A DNA stretch of 64,000 nt from an uncultured Pseudacidovorax sp. (GCF_913773995.1 NZ_CAJYES010000226.1:1-64000), one strand, 5' to 3'; positions 16,639-26,368 are shown, counted from the first letter of the stretch. A program made the numbers and translations. The notes: a model not told the origin generated them from the letters alone.

Positions 16639-17010
16639 GATGCTTCCTTTCCGAAGACCGCCACCGGAGCGGCAGCGTGGGATGAACTGTGCGCCGCACA
16701 GGTCAAGCCCAGGTTGTGCCTCCGTAAGCGTTGGGTTGTGCCAAGTAAAGAACCGTGAATGGTGGAGCGCGATCGGGCAGGAATCGAGGAGGCCGGCCCG
16801 CGCTCTACCCTGTGCGCCTCGCCAGCCGCGCAGTCTTGCAAAGTGCAAGCCCATGGCGTCCTTGTTCAAAGTGATTTCACGTTCTGTCGTCTGGGCTCTG
16901 CGCACTCCCGTCCATTCGGCCGACGGCTTGGTGGCCATCAGGACGAAGAAGGGTTGGGGCTCGGAAGATCGTCGCTCGCCGGCGCCCTCCGGACTCCTCG
17001 TCTGTTCTGC
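16639..17010. other. Intergenic region between Spy-like and cyclase genes
   Basis: This 372-bp divergent region holds no recognisable gene. The rightward frame of the cyclase is open through much of it, but no convincing start or domain is present. TTGCAAAGTGCAA near 16837-16849 is a short palindrome and might be an operator. AT content rises near 16725-16760 and 16860-16890, where promoters could lie. Confidence 0.5.
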
Positions 17011-18882
17011 ATGCTCTTCGCGTCCTCGCTGCTTCGCGCCCGCCGCTTCCGGGTGGACGTCGGCACCCTCGTCGCCACCCTGGTTCTGACCCAGTCGCTG
17101 GTGCTTCTTGCGCTTGCCGGATGGGGCACGCAGCAGCTCGTGTCCGTCTTCGGCGAGACGGCGCATCGGGCCAGCCACCGGCGGGTGCAGGAGAAGGTCG
17201 ATGCCTTTCTCGCCCGTGCCTCCACCGCGGTCGACGCAATGGCACAGGCCCCCCGCCTGACGGCGGCCGGCCCGGGCGCCGACGACACCGCCCAATTGCT
17301 GTGGGTGCTGCTTCAACAGGCACCCGAGCTCGACAACCTCTATGTGGCCGACGCGCGATCGCGCATGCTGGTGGTGCAGCGCTATCCGGACACGGCGGTG
17401 CGCCGCGTCGTGCGCGAGCGGGGCATCACCACCGAGACCTGGGACTTCAAGGTGCCGCCCGATCTGCGCCTGATGCCCGCGCAGCGCTTCGCCACCACGC
17501 GCCGGGAGGTGGCGACCACGGCCTACGACCCTGTCGAGCGCCCCTTCTACCGCGTCGCCGTGGCCGCGGGACGCCCCGTTTGGACGCCCCCTTACGAGTT
17601 CCAGGGCACGCGGGAACTGGGCGTGACCTATGCCCGCCCCGACCTGCGCTACGGCGACCCGGACACCCCCGACCATGTGGTCGCGGGCGACGTGACCCTG
17701 GGCCGGCTGTCGGATTTCGTGCGCCAGTTCGCCCAGGCCGGCGCAGGCGACAGCGCCTTGCTGGATACCGATCAGCGCGTGCTGGCGCGCAGCGACCAGC
17801 CCGGCCGCATCACCCGTCTGGCCCGGGCGGAAGAGGGCGTGCTGGCTGCGCTGCGCGAGCCGCTCGCGCGTCCGGGCGACCTCGCCTTCACGGTCGAGCA
17901 TCAGGGCGAGCGCTACCTGGTGCAGAGCTCGGTGATCGCGCCCGTCGGCTGGCGGCTCGTCAGCTGGGTGCCCGAGGCGCGCGTGACCGATGGCGTGCAC
18001 CGCGCACTGGGCCGGGCCCTGGTCGCGGCGCTGGGTTTCCTGGGCGTGGTCCTGCTGCTGTCGCTGCGGCTTGCCCGACGGGTGACGGCCCCGGTCGAAC
18101 GCCTGGCCGAGACGGCCCGCCGGATCGGTCGACTGGATCTGGACTCGCCCACCCCCGTGCACAGCCCCGTGCTCGAGATCCAGCATCTGGCGCAGGCGCT
18201 GGAGGACTCCGCGCGCGGCCTGAGCGCCTTCCGGCAGTTCGTGCCCGTCGAGCTGGTGCGCCAGCTGATGGCCCAAGGCCTGCCCCTGTCCGCCAGCGGC
18301 CAGCTGCGGCGCGTGACGGTGATGTTCACCGACATCGCGGGCTTCACCGGTCTGGCGGAAGACACGCCACCTTCGGTTCTAGTGGAGCAGCTCACGGCGT
18401 ATTTCAATGTGGCGGCCGCGGTCATCGCCCGGCACGGCGGCACCATCGACAAGTACATCGGCGACGGGATGATGGTGCTGTGGGGCGCGCCCGCCACCCT
18501 GCCCGATGCGGAGCTGCGCGCCTGCCGCGCCGCCCTGGCGCTGCAGGTCGAGGTCGATGCGCTCAACGCACGCGCGCGGGCCGCGGGCCGCGCGCCGCTG
18601 CCCACCCGCATCGGCATCCACACCGGCACGGTGATCGCGGGGCTGCTGGGCTCCGCCGACCGGCTGGCCTACACGGCCATCGGCGATGCCGTCAATGTGG
18701 CGAGCCGCGTGGAAGAGCTCAACACGGCCCTGGGCACGCGCATCCTGATCTCCCAGGCCACGTGGGACGGCTTGGCCGGCCGCCTGCCCGTTCGGCGCAT
18801 CGCCACCGAAGCCCTGCTGCGCGGCCGCCAGGCGCCGCTGACGGTGTACGAACTTCTCGAGGAACAGGTCGACGCGCGTTGA
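17011..18882 (+). CDS. Membrane adenylate/guanylate cyclase with Cache-type sensor and HAMP
   Basis: This 623-residue protein has a first membrane helix at about 17-38 and an extracytoplasmic Cache-like sensor region at about 40-330. A second membrane helix at about 340-356 is followed by a HAMP-like linker (RRVTAPVERLAETARRIG). The class III nucleotide cyclase domain covers about 433-615, with VTVMFTDIAGFT (metal-binding Asp441), YIGDGMMVLWGAP (second Asp), IGIHTGTVIAGLLGS and AYTAIGDAVNVASRVEEL. The domain order is that of receptor cyclases sensing an external ligand. The start at 17011 places the first membrane segment near the N-terminus. The gene is followed after 64 bp by the ubiM-like gene. 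Confidence 0.88.
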   Translation: MLFASSLLRARRFRVDVGTLVATLVLTQSLVLLALAGWGTQQLVSVFGETAHRASHRRVQEKVDAFLARASTAVDAMAQAPRLTAAGPGADDTAQLLWVLLQQAPELDNLYVADARSRMLVVQRYPDTAVRRVVRERGITTETWDFKVPPDLRLMPAQRFATTRREVATTAYDPVERPFYRVAVAAGRPVWTPPYEFQGTRELGVTYARPDLRYGDPDTPDHVVAGDVTLGRLSDFVRQFAQAGAGDSALLDTDQRVLARSDQPGRITRLARAEEGVLAALREPLARPGDLAFTVEHQGERYLVQSSVIAPVGWRLVSWVPEARVTDGVHRALGRALVAALGFLGVVLLLSLRLARRVTAPVERLAETARRIGRLDLDSPTPVHSPVLEIQHLAQALEDSARGLSAFRQFVPVELVRQLMAQGLPLSASGQLRRVTVMFTDIAGFTGLAEDTPPSVLVEQLTAYFNVAAAVIARHGGTIDKYIGDGMMVLWGAPATLPDAELRACRAALALQVEVDALNARARAAGRAPLPTRIGIHTGTVIAGLLGSADRLAYTAIGDAVNVASRVEELNTALGTRILISQATWDGLAGRLPVRRIATEALLRGRQAPLTVYELLEEQVDAR

Positions 18883-18946
18883 GCCCCGTCAACTCGGCGC
18901 GGCGCATGGCTGCCCACAATGTCGGCCCGACTTCCCTCGACGCGCC

Positions 18947-20146
18947 ATGCCTTCCATCGAACCCTTCGACGTCGCCATCGTGGGCGCCGGCCCTGCCGGG
19001 CTCACCCTGGGCATTGCGCTCGCTCGTCAGGGTCATGCGGTGGCGGTGCTCGACCATCAGGACGCGGACTCCCTGGCCACCCCCTCCGACGACGGCCGCG
19101 AGATCGCCCTCACCCATGCCAGCGTCGGCCTGCTGCGCGCACTGGGCATCTGGCAGCGCCTGCCCGCGGAGGCCATCGGGCGCATCCGCGAGGCGCGCGT
19201 GACGGATGGCGGTCCGGCGTCGCCTGCGCTGCGTTTCCATACGGCCGGTACGGGCTGCGAGGCACTGGGCGCCATCGTGGCCAACCATGCCATCCGGCGC
19301 GCCTGCTTCGAGACGGCCGCATCGCAGGCGCGTCTCCGGCTGCTGCCTGGCCACCGCGTGGAAACCGTGCGCATCACACAAGACCATGCGCACCTCACGC
19401 GGCATGGCGCCGATCCGCTGCACGCCCGCCTGCTGGTGGCGGCCGACAGCCGCTTCTCCAGCCTGCGCCGCCAACTGGGCGTGCGCGCAGCCCTGCAGGA
19501 CTTCGGCCGCACGATGGTGGTGTGCCGCGTGGCCCACGAGGCCGCCGATCACGGCGACGTCGCGCACGAATGCTTCGGGCCCGAACGCACACTGGCCATG
19601 CTGCCGCTGCCGGGACGCTTCAGCTCGGCCGTGCTGACGGTGTCCAGCGCTCAGGCGCCCCGGCTTTGCGCCCTGCCACCGGCCGAGTTCGCCCAGGAGG
19701 TGCAGCGCCAGTTCGGCGATGGCCTGGGCCCGTTGCGGCTCGCCGGGGAGCGCCACGCCTATCCGCTGGTGGCCACCTACGCCGAACGCTTTGCCGGTCA
19801 TCGCTTCGCCCTGGCCGGCGATGCCGCCGTGGGCATGCATCCGGTGACGGCCCATGGCTTCAACCTGGGACTGCAGGGCGTGCGCAGCCTGTGTACCGCA
19901 CTGGCCCAGCGGCCCGTGGTCGCCGATCCGGGCGACGCCGACCGGCTGCGGCACTACGAGCGCCTGCATCGGCGCGAGACGGCGCCGATCTACCACGGCA
20001 CCAATGCCGTGGCCCGGCTCTACGCCGGCGACTCGGGTCCGCAGCGCCTGCTGCGCCGTCTGGTGCTGGACGCGGCGCGCCGCGTGCCGCCGGTGCGCGC
20101 GGCCATCACGCGCCAGCTTACCGGCGCTGGCCCGACGCACTTCTGA
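18947..20146 (+). CDS. ubiM: UbiH/UbiM-family FAD-dependent hydroxylase
   Basis: This 399-residue flavoprotein monooxygenase has the FAD-binding Rossmann motif VAIVGAGPAGLTLG at the N-terminus, the DGREIALTHASVGLL stretch typical of ubiquinone hydroxylases, and the second FAD motif LAGDAAVGMHPVTAHGFNLG. This family hydroxylates the benzoquinone ring during ubiquinone synthesis. The GMHPVTAHGFNLG variant and length resemble UbiM, a three-position hydroxylase of some proteobacteria, more than UbiH or UbiF. I infer UbiM from motif likeness; another VisC-type role is possible. It stands 64 bp after the cyclase gene. Confidence 0.75.
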   Translation: MPSIEPFDVAIVGAGPAGLTLGIALARQGHAVAVLDHQDADSLATPSDDGREIALTHASVGLLRALGIWQRLPAEAIGRIREARVTDGGPASPALRFHTAGTGCEALGAIVANHAIRRACFETAASQARLRLLPGHRVETVRITQDHAHLTRHGADPLHARLLVAADSRFSSLRRQLGVRAALQDFGRTMVVCRVAHEAADHGDVAHECFGPERTLAMLPLPGRFSSAVLTVSSAQAPRLCALPPAEFAQEVQRQFGDGLGPLRLAGERHAYPLVATYAERFAGHRFALAGDAAVGMHPVTAHGFNLGLQGVRSLCTALAQRPVVADPGDADRLRHYERLHRRETAPIYHGTNAVARLYAGDSGPQRLLRRLVLDAARRVPPVRAAITRQLTGAGPTHF

Positions 20147-20259
20147 GCAGCGTGTTTCGCGCTTCTTTCCGTCGCACCTGGGGAAACACAGAGAAGAAGG
20201 TCAGCCGCGCGGCACCCGCGGGCACTTGGGCAGCAGCCCCGCCGAATGCCGGGGTTGTC

Positions 20260-20763
20260 TCAGACGACCGCCGCAGCGGACTCTTCGGCGACCGTCGAGC
20301 AGGCCGCCGATCCGCAACCCTTCAGCGGTTCGACGGGCAGCGCATCGGGCCGCGCGATCTCACCGGTGTCCATGTCGAGGCCCACGCTCCGCAGGTGCAG
20401 CGCCAGACCCGCATCCATCGTCTGGGCATGGTGGACGAACCACGCGCCGAGTTGCCGCGCCATCTCGCGCACGAATGCCAGATCGCCCCGCTGCCCGGCG
20501 CCCAGTCCGTCGCGCATGGCCTGGAGCACCACCTTGTGCTGCACGCTGTGGCAATTGGCGCTGGAGAAGCCGGTGGCCTGCATCCACTGATCCTCGCGGG
20601 AGAAGTGCGCGTCGGTGTGATCGATGAGCCCACTCCAGCGGGCCAGCAGCTGGTCGTCCTGCGCGTCCTCGACCTCGGACAGCAGCACGACGAACTCCTC
20701 ATGGGTGCGGTCCATCACGGGGGCGTCCAGCACCAGGGCTTCGGACCATTGCAAGGCGGCCAT
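20260..20763 (-). CDS. Bacteriohemerythrin
   Basis: This 167-residue protein contains a hemerythrin domain with the full diiron ligand set: His21 (DRTHEEF), His49 or His53 (HTDAHFSRED), Glu57, His72/His76 (CHSVQHK), His111/112 (FVHHAQTMD) and Asp117. Such proteins bind oxygen and may store it, deliver it to oxygenases or sense it. The C-terminus adds about 45 residues that include a Cys pair (GCGSAACST). It is a single-domain cytoplasmic protein. The gene is separate from its neighbours, though oxygen-requiring enzymes (box, ubiquinone hydroxylase) occur in the same window. Confidence 0.88.
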   Translation of the reverse strand: MAALQWSEALVLDAPVMDRTHEEFVVLLSEVEDAQDDQLLARWSGLIDHTDAHFSREDQWMQATGFSSANCHSVQHKVVLQAMRDGLGAGQRGDLAFVREMARQLGAWFVHHAQTMDAGLALHLRSVGLDMDTGEIARPDALPVEPLKGCGSAACSTVAEESAAAVV

Positions 20764-20905
20764 CGTCGTCTCTCCACGCAGTCGTTTGGGGAGCGTGCAG
20801 CGTAGACCGACGGGGCCGCGATCACCTTGACCGTGCGCAACAGAGAGGCGGCGGCCCGGCTCCAAAGTCGCTGCCGCACGCCATCGCCGCGGCCGGCGCG
20901 GCCCG

Positions 20906-21217
20906 TCAGTGCTTGGCCGCCGCGTTGCGCTTGCGGGTGGCGGCCGCCTTCTTTGCGGAGGCGGACCGCTGCGCCGCGGTGCGCGAGGCAGACGCCGCAC
21001 CGCCCGCGTGCCCACCCTTGCGCGAAGACGCATGGCTCACGGTGTGGCCGCGGCCCGAGCCGCTTTTCTTGCCACCGCCCGATTCCTTGTTCACGGTGGC
21101 CCAGGCGCGGCGCTCGGCCTCGGCATCGGGCATGCCGCGCGCCTCATAACCTTCCTCGATATGCGCAGCCTGACGCTTCTGCTTGTCGGTGTAGGCGGAC
21201 TTGTCGCCACGGGGCAT
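20906..21217 (-). CDS. Small basic protein with Lys/Ala-rich tail
   Basis: This 103-residue protein starts with a conserved-looking region (DKSAYTDKQKRQAAHIEEG followed by RRAWATVNKESGG) and ends in a basic, low-complexity tail rich in Lys, Arg, Ala and Ser, like a histone-H1 tail. Proteins of this type in Burkholderiales and pseudomonads are often labelled plasmid stabilisation proteins, but I know of no proof. DNA or RNA binding is a reasonable guess from the tail. A strong AAGGAGAT lies 5-8 bp before the ATG. Confidence 0.75.
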   Translation of the reverse strand: MPRGDKSAYTDKQKRQAAHIEEGYEARGMPDAEAERRAWATVNKESGGGKKSGSGRGHTVSHASSRKGGHAGGAASASRTAAQRSASAKKAAATRKRNAAAKH

Positions 21218-21360
21218 GGGGATCTCCTTTCGTTGCGAAGGAACCCATGCTCGTCTCGCCCGGGCGCATGCCTGTAGGCCGACGCTGAACGGGCCTGTGC
21301 GCCTCCGGCGGCGCGCCGCAGACCGACAGCGGGCCCTGGCCGGACGCCTATCATGGGCCG

Positions 21361-21765
21361 ATGCTCGCGAACCTCACGCCCTTCCTCCTCCACTGGGCCA
21401 TCACTGCCTTCTCGCTCTGGGTGGCAAGCCACATCTTCCGTGGCCTGCAGTTCGACGGCGCGGGCTCGCTGGTGGTGTCGGCGTTGCTGCTGGGCCTGGC
21501 CAACGCCATCGTCAAGCCGCTGCTGATCTTTCTGACGCTGCCACTCACGCTGCTGACATTCGGCTTGTTTCTGTTGGTCATCAACGCGCTGATGATCCTG
21601 CTGGTGGCGGCGCTGGTGAAGGGCTTCCGTGTGTCGGGCTTCTGGACCGCCCTGTTCGCCAGCATCTTCATCTCGCTGCTGAGCGTGCTGATCGGCACGC
21701 TGGTGGACGGCGGCGACCCGGCCACCCGCATCCAGCTGCCGCAGGGCACGGGCAACTGGTTGTAG
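21361..21765 (+). CDS. Phage-holin-like (PF04020) membrane protein
   Basis: This 134-residue protein has four hydrophobic helices (residues about 5-25, 32-55, 57-85 and 95-120) and the motif GLANAIVKPLLIFLTLPLTL, which marks the Phage_holin_4_2 family (YvlD-like). Most members are chromosomal and not linked to phages; their role is unknown. No phage genes are nearby. The ATG lies a few bases after a short GC-rich region without a clear ribosome site. Confidence 0.85.
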   Translation: MLANLTPFLLHWAITAFSLWVASHIFRGLQFDGAGSLVVSALLLGLANAIVKPLLIFLTLPLTLLTFGLFLLVINALMILLVAALVKGFRVSGFWTALFASIFISLLSVLIGTLVDGGDPATRIQLPQGTGNWL

Positions 21766-21816
21766 TGCCGGGGCGGCGAGGCGCCGGGTCGCGGCCACGA
21801 CAACGCTGACACACGA

Positions 21817-21860
21817 CGTCGCTTCGTTCACCAAATTGCAGGCTTGTTGAAGAAGCGACG
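21817..21860. repeat. Long-loop stem-loop
   Basis: CGTCGCTTC (21817-21825) pairs exactly with GAAGCGACG (21852-21860) around 26 bases. It lies 51 bp after the holin-like gene and may be a terminator or a protein site. There is no T-run. Confidence 0.45.
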
Positions 21861-22029
21861 CGCGGGCGCGCCGCTGCAGGCCCATTTACGCGGCCGAATC
21901 CCGCTTTTGCGCATGAAGTGCGTGGCGATCCGCGAAGGTCTGCACAGAATCGAGGGGATCGATACGGAGGGAGCCGGGAAGAGACGTTGCACGACGCGCG
22001 CCCCTCTTGCGCCGCCCGCCATATCCGCC

Positions 22030-22827
22030 ATGAACGACGCTCTTCCTCCCCTCACCCTCGAACGCACCGGGCCGTTCGTTCCAGAAGCCTGGCGCAGCCT
22101 CGTCGAGCCGCTGTGCGAACTCAAGGAAGCACTCGACCATGCGGTCCGCTGGCCGGACAACACGCCGCCGCGCAGTCGCGTCGCACAGGTCCTGGCCTGG
22201 CACGGACTGACGCCGCAACAGGCGGCATCGCTCAAGACCTCGCACCTGCCGGACCACTTTGCCCGACACCTGCTGGGCGACTGGTTCAGGGCCGTCGGCG
22301 AGCCCGTCGGCACCTGGGCGCGCACCAGCCTGCCGCCCTGGTGCACGCTCGGCTGGGTGCGCAAGGACGCCTACCGCCTGACGCCCGAGCGGCCGCAGGC
22401 CCGACTGCGGGCGATGGTGGACGAGATCCATGCCGATGACGCCGCCATGGACGCCACCGCACACGGCCTGGAGGGCGTCCCGGTCTTCTGGGCGGGCGAG
22501 GGCAAGAACCGCTGCCAGCTCTATCGGCTGGCCGGTCGCGCGCGGGTGGGCCGGCTCACCCTGTACCCCACGCCCGACCTGTCCACCTGGCGGATGGCGC
22601 CGGTGCTGGGCGCCCAGCATGTGGTGGCACTCATCCGGCCCGACGGCCATGTCCAACTGCTGCCCTTCGGGCGGATCTCCAGGCCGTTGCTGAAGGCGCT
22701 GGGCGTGGGCTGGACCCGGCGCCTGGTGCTGCGGCCCTGGATCGAGTCGCTGCAACGCGGCCAGCCGATGCCCAATTCGCAGGCCGAGTACCGTCTGCGC
22801 CAGTCGATCCTCGCCCCCGGCCATTGA
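22030..22827 (+). CDS. Hypothetical protein, 265 aa
   Basis: This soluble protein has no signal peptide or membrane helices. It has an N-terminal helical region (WRSLVEPLCELKEALDHAV), a middle part with ARTSLPPWCTLGWVRKDAYR, and a beta-rich region around residues 155-220 (CQLYRLAGRARVGRLTLYP, VVALIRPDGHVQLLPFGRI). No domain is recognised. The upstream frame is open to 21844, but that includes a hairpin. Codon use resembles neighbouring genes, so it is probably real. Confidence 0.65.
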   Translation: MNDALPPLTLERTGPFVPEAWRSLVEPLCELKEALDHAVRWPDNTPPRSRVAQVLAWHGLTPQQAASLKTSHLPDHFARHLLGDWFRAVGEPVGTWARTSLPPWCTLGWVRKDAYRLTPERPQARLRAMVDEIHADDAAMDATAHGLEGVPVFWAGEGKNRCQLYRLAGRARVGRLTLYPTPDLSTWRMAPVLGAQHVVALIRPDGHVQLLPFGRISRPLLKALGVGWTRRLVLRPWIESLQRGQPMPNSQAEYRLRQSILAPGH

Positions 22828-22894
22828 CCGCCGGCGCATCCCTGCGCTTGCCGGATGCGCGCGCCCCGCACTCGCGCGGGCGTGTGGTGCGCCC

Positions 22895-24130
22895 CTAACG
22901 GCGCGTTGGCGCCCCTTCCACCGGCGCTGGACTGAACAGGTAGGGCAGCAGGCCCGCCAGCAGCAGCGCCGCCGCACAGCCGAAGATGGCGGCAAACGTG
23001 CCGTCGACCGGCCAGCCGCGGCGCTGCCCCGCCTCGGCGATCAGGCCGAAGGCCCAGGAGGCGCCCGCGGAGCCCACGAACACGCAGGTGTTCAGAACGC
23101 CCAGGCCCCGCCCGCGCAAGGCCGCAGGCACCAGCGCGCGCCCGTGGCTCATCACCAGCGGGTGCAGCATGCCGGCGGTGACGACGAAGGTGAGCAGGGT
23201 CAGGTCCACGGCCAGCCCCACCGCGGGCCAGGCGGTGAGCGCCAGGGCCGCGACGAAGGAGAAGGCCGTCCAGCCGGCCACGGTGGCACGCAGCGAGCTG
23301 CGGCGCACGACCAGCGGAATGGTGAGCGCACCCAGGATGCCCCCAGCGCTCACCACCATCAGCGCCAGTCCCCGCGCATCGGCCCCCAGCCCGAAGACCT
23401 GCGCGAAGTAGGGCCCGCCCCAGGCGTTGCGGAAGCTGGTGCCCGCCGCCATCGCGATGCACATCGGGATCAGCGTCCACAGCGCCATCCGGCGCAGCAG
23501 CCCGACGCTGGCCAGCACCATGGCGGCGGGACCTTCCTGCCGCGCCTGGGCATGGCCCTGGTCGCGCACATGCCGCCACACGCCGATGCAGGCCAGCAGC
23601 ATGGCGACACCGCCCAGCGCGATGGCCGGACGCCAGCCGATGCGGTGGGCGGCCCAGCCCAGCGGCGCCGTGGCCACGAGCGAACCCACCATGCCCACGG
23701 CATTGGCCCGGCTGATGAAGGCCGCAAAGCGCGCGGGCGGCAGCTGCTCGGCCGCGTAATGCATGAGGCCCATGAAGACCGGCGCGCAGGCCAGCCCCAG
23801 GCCGGCCTGGGCCACCATGGCGACGGCGCCATTGGGGGCGGCGACCAGCAGGGCCGCCGACACCACGCCGATCGCCAGCATCCAGCGGCTGGGTCGGCCC
23901 ACGCCCCAGCGGTCGAAGGCCACGCCGACCGGCACCTGCGCGACGGCGAAGGCCAGGAAAAAGCTGGAGGACAACGCACCGAAGCCGGCGGGCGAGAGCG
24001 CCAGGTCGTGCTGCAGTTCGGGGGCGATGACCGCGAGGCAGCTACGGAAGAACTGGCTGAGGGAGAAGGCGAAGGTCAGCGCGACGAGGCCGCGCGAGGT
24101 GGCTGACGGAGGGGGCATGTGCGGGCACAT
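22895..24130 (-). CDS. MFS transporter
   Basis: This 411-residue protein has twelve predicted transmembrane helices in two halves. The major-facilitator loop motif appears as FDRWGVGRPSRWMLAIG between helices 2 and 3. It is an inner-membrane secondary transporter of the general MFS type; the substrate cannot be told. The ATG at 24130 is preceded by AGGA at a good distance; the ATG at 24118 is an alternative. It lies 67 bp from the stop of the acetoacetyl-CoA synthetase gene on the same strand and may be cotranscribed. Confidence 0.85.
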   Translation of the reverse strand: MCPHMPPPSATSRGLVALTFAFSLSQFFRSCLAVIAPELQHDLALSPAGFGALSSSFFLAFAVAQVPVGVAFDRWGVGRPSRWMLAIGVVSAALLVAAPNGAVAMVAQAGLGLACAPVFMGLMHYAAEQLPPARFAAFISRANAVGMVGSLVATAPLGWAAHRIGWRPAIALGGVAMLLACIGVWRHVRDQGHAQARQEGPAAMVLASVGLLRRMALWTLIPMCIAMAAGTSFRNAWGGPYFAQVFGLGADARGLALMVVSAGGILGALTIPLVVRRSSLRATVAGWTAFSFVAALALTAWPAVGLAVDLTLLTFVVTAGMLHPLVMSHGRALVPAALRGRGLGVLNTCVFVGSAGASWAFGLIAEAGQRRGWPVDGTFAAIFGCAAALLLAGLLPYLFSPAPVEGAPTRR

Positions 24131-24197
24131 TGTCCTGTGCCCACTGTCGCGTCATCGACCACCGGCGCGACAGCCGGCGCGGCGGGGCGCCGCCGCC

Positions 24198-26249
24198 TCA
24201 GGCAGCCGTCCTGGCTCGCCGCTCGGCCAGCGCCACGTACCAGCCCAGGCAGCCTGGGTTGGCCATGGCCTCCTTGTTGACCACCTTGTCGATGGGCTGG
24301 CCCAGCAGCAGCTTCTTGATCGGCAGCTCCTGCTTCTTGCCCGAGAGGGTGCGCGGGATCTCGGCCACCTGGAAGATGTCGTCGGGCAGGAAGCGCGGCG
24401 ACAGGCTGGCGCGGATGGCGTCGTTGAGCTTGCGGCGCATGGCCTCGTCCAGCGCCACGCCGGGACGCAGCACCACGAAGAGCGGCATGTAGCTGTCGCG
24501 GCCCAGGTACTCCAGGTCGACCACCATCGAGTCGAGCACCTCGGGCAGCGACTCCACCGCGTTGTAGATCTCGCTGGTGCCCATGCGCAGGCCCTGGCGG
24601 TTGATGGTGGCGTCGCTGCGGCCGTAGATGACGCAGCCGCCGTCCGCACCCACCTTGAGCCAGTCGCCATGCCGCCAGACGCCGGGATAGGTGTCGAAGT
24701 AGCTCGACAGGTAGCGCGCGTTGCCCGGGTCGTTCCAGAAGTACAGCGGCATCGACGGGATGGGCTCGGTGCAGACCAGCTCGCCCACTTCGCCGGTGAC
24801 GGCCTGGCCGTTCTCGTTCCAGGCGTGGACGGCGGCGCCCATGAAGCGGCACTGCATCTGGCCCGGCACCTCGGGCAACTCGCGGTTGCCGCCGACGAAG
24901 GCGCCGCAGAAATCGGTGCCGCCCGAGATGTTGTTCCACCAGACCTCACTGTCGGCACCGCCCCTGAGGGCACCAGCCTTCGGCACGAGGCCAGCGGCGA
25001 GCTTCGCTTCGAGCATCTGCGCACTGCCCCAGCGCTGCACCTCCTCCGCCAGCGGCGAGCCGGTGCTGCCCAGCACGCGCACGCGCGAGAGGTCGCCGCA
25101 GTCGACGGTGCGCACACCGGCCTTCATGCAGTTGGTGAAGTACGCTGCGCCGGCACCGAAGAAGGTCACGCCATGGCGCGCCACGAAGCGCCACAGCACC
25201 GACCAGTCGGGCTGCTCCTTGCTGTGGGCCGGATGGCCGTCGTAGATGACGCAGGTGGCGCCCGCCACCAGGCCCGACAGCTGCGCGTTCCACATCACCC
25301 AGCCGGTGGAGCTGAACCAGTGGAAGCGCTCGCCGAAGCTGTTGGCCGCATAGCTGCTGCCCAGGTCGTAATGGATCTGCGAGAGCGCCATCGACATCAG
25401 GATGCCGCCCTGGCCGTGCACGATGGGCTTGGGCAGGCCGGTGGTGCCGCTGGAATAGACGATCCACACCGGATGGTCGAAGGGCAGCCACTCGGGTGCG
25501 AAGGCCGCGACCTCGGCGTCGTCCCGGCTGCTGGCAGTGGTCCAGTCGATGTCGTGCGGCAAGGGCTCGGCCGCATGCGGCGTGCGCAGCAGCAGCAGGT
25601 GCTCGGCCGTGGGCAACTGCGCGCGCAGCTCCCGCACCACCGCACTGCGGTCCAGCGCCTTCTGGCCGTAGTGCACGCCGTCCACCGCGATCAGCACCTT
25701 CGGCTCGATCTGCCTGAAACGGTCGGCCACGGCGGCAGTGCCCATGTCGGGCGCGCACACGCTCCACACGGCGCCGATGCTGGAGCAGGCCAGGAAGGCG
25801 ACCATGGTCTCGGGGATGTTGGGCAGGTAGGCCGCGACGCGGTCGCCGCGCTTCACGCCCAGGGCCTTGAGCGAGAGCGCCACCGATGCGATCTGGCGCT
25901 GGAGCTCGGGCCAGGACATCTCGCGCACCTCGCCCGCCTCGTTCTCGCTGACGATGGCCGGCATGCCAGCCGCATCGGCGGGCTCCACATGACGCAGCAC
26001 CTCCCAGGCGTAGTTGACCTGCGCGCCGGGAAACCACACCGCCCCGGGCATGCGCCGGTCGGCCAGCACCGCGCGGTGCGGTGTCGGCGACTGGATGCCC
26101 GCATAGTCCCAGATGGCCTGCCAGAAGCCATGCAGGTCGGTCACCGACCATTGCCACAGCGCGTCGTAGCTGTCGAACACCAGGCCGCGGCGGTCGCGCA
26201 GCCAGTTCTGGAAGAGGCGGATCTGGGGTACGTAGGCGGGAGCGGTCAT
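24198..26249 (-). CDS. Acetoacetyl-CoA synthetase
   Basis: This 683-residue adenylate-forming enzyme converts acetoacetate, ATP and CoA to acetoacetyl-CoA. The AMP-binding signature is VYSSGTTGLPKPIVHGQGG, and it has the SGGTDFCGAF block, the YGRSDATINRQGLRMGTSEI hinge, and the LSGKKQELPIKKLL end that holds the catalytic lysine. The N-terminal ACS cap (FQNWLRDRRGLVFDSYDALW) and length match acetoacetate-CoA ligases rather than acetyl-CoA synthetases. It faces the tetR gene across two operator-like sequences. Acetoacetate could come from the fumarylacetoacetase and BKACE enzyme encoded downstream. The start at 26249 was chosen to fit family length. Confidence 0.9.
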   Translation of the reverse strand: MTAPAYVPQIRLFQNWLRDRRGLVFDSYDALWQWSVTDLHGFWQAIWDYAGIQSPTPHRAVLADRRMPGAVWFPGAQVNYAWEVLRHVEPADAAGMPAIVSENEAGEVREMSWPELQRQIASVALSLKALGVKRGDRVAAYLPNIPETMVAFLACSSIGAVWSVCAPDMGTAAVADRFRQIEPKVLIAVDGVHYGQKALDRSAVVRELRAQLPTAEHLLLLRTPHAAEPLPHDIDWTTASSRDDAEVAAFAPEWLPFDHPVWIVYSSGTTGLPKPIVHGQGGILMSMALSQIHYDLGSSYAANSFGERFHWFSSTGWVMWNAQLSGLVAGATCVIYDGHPAHSKEQPDWSVLWRFVARHGVTFFGAGAAYFTNCMKAGVRTVDCGDLSRVRVLGSTGSPLAEEVQRWGSAQMLEAKLAAGLVPKAGALRGGADSEVWWNNISGGTDFCGAFVGGNRELPEVPGQMQCRFMGAAVHAWNENGQAVTGEVGELVCTEPIPSMPLYFWNDPGNARYLSSYFDTYPGVWRHGDWLKVGADGGCVIYGRSDATINRQGLRMGTSEIYNAVESLPEVLDSMVVDLEYLGRDSYMPLFVVLRPGVALDEAMRRKLNDAIRASLSPRFLPDDIFQVAEIPRTLSGKKQELPIKKLLLGQPIDKVVNKEAMANPGCLGWYVALAERRARTAA

Positions 26250-26368
26250 CCGGCCAGCGTAGTGCGGCAGTGCAGCACGCTCAATGCGGATTGGCCCCAG
26301 CGGCGTCGTCTGCGCGACTGGGACCGCGGCGCGCCTGGGGAGCAGGCCAAGGCGCCACGGCTCATGGT

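Noticed and set aside
21361-21765. Holin-like gene as sign of a prophage
   Set aside because: No integrase, capsid, lysin or attachment site is nearby; PF04020 proteins are common chromosomal membrane proteins.
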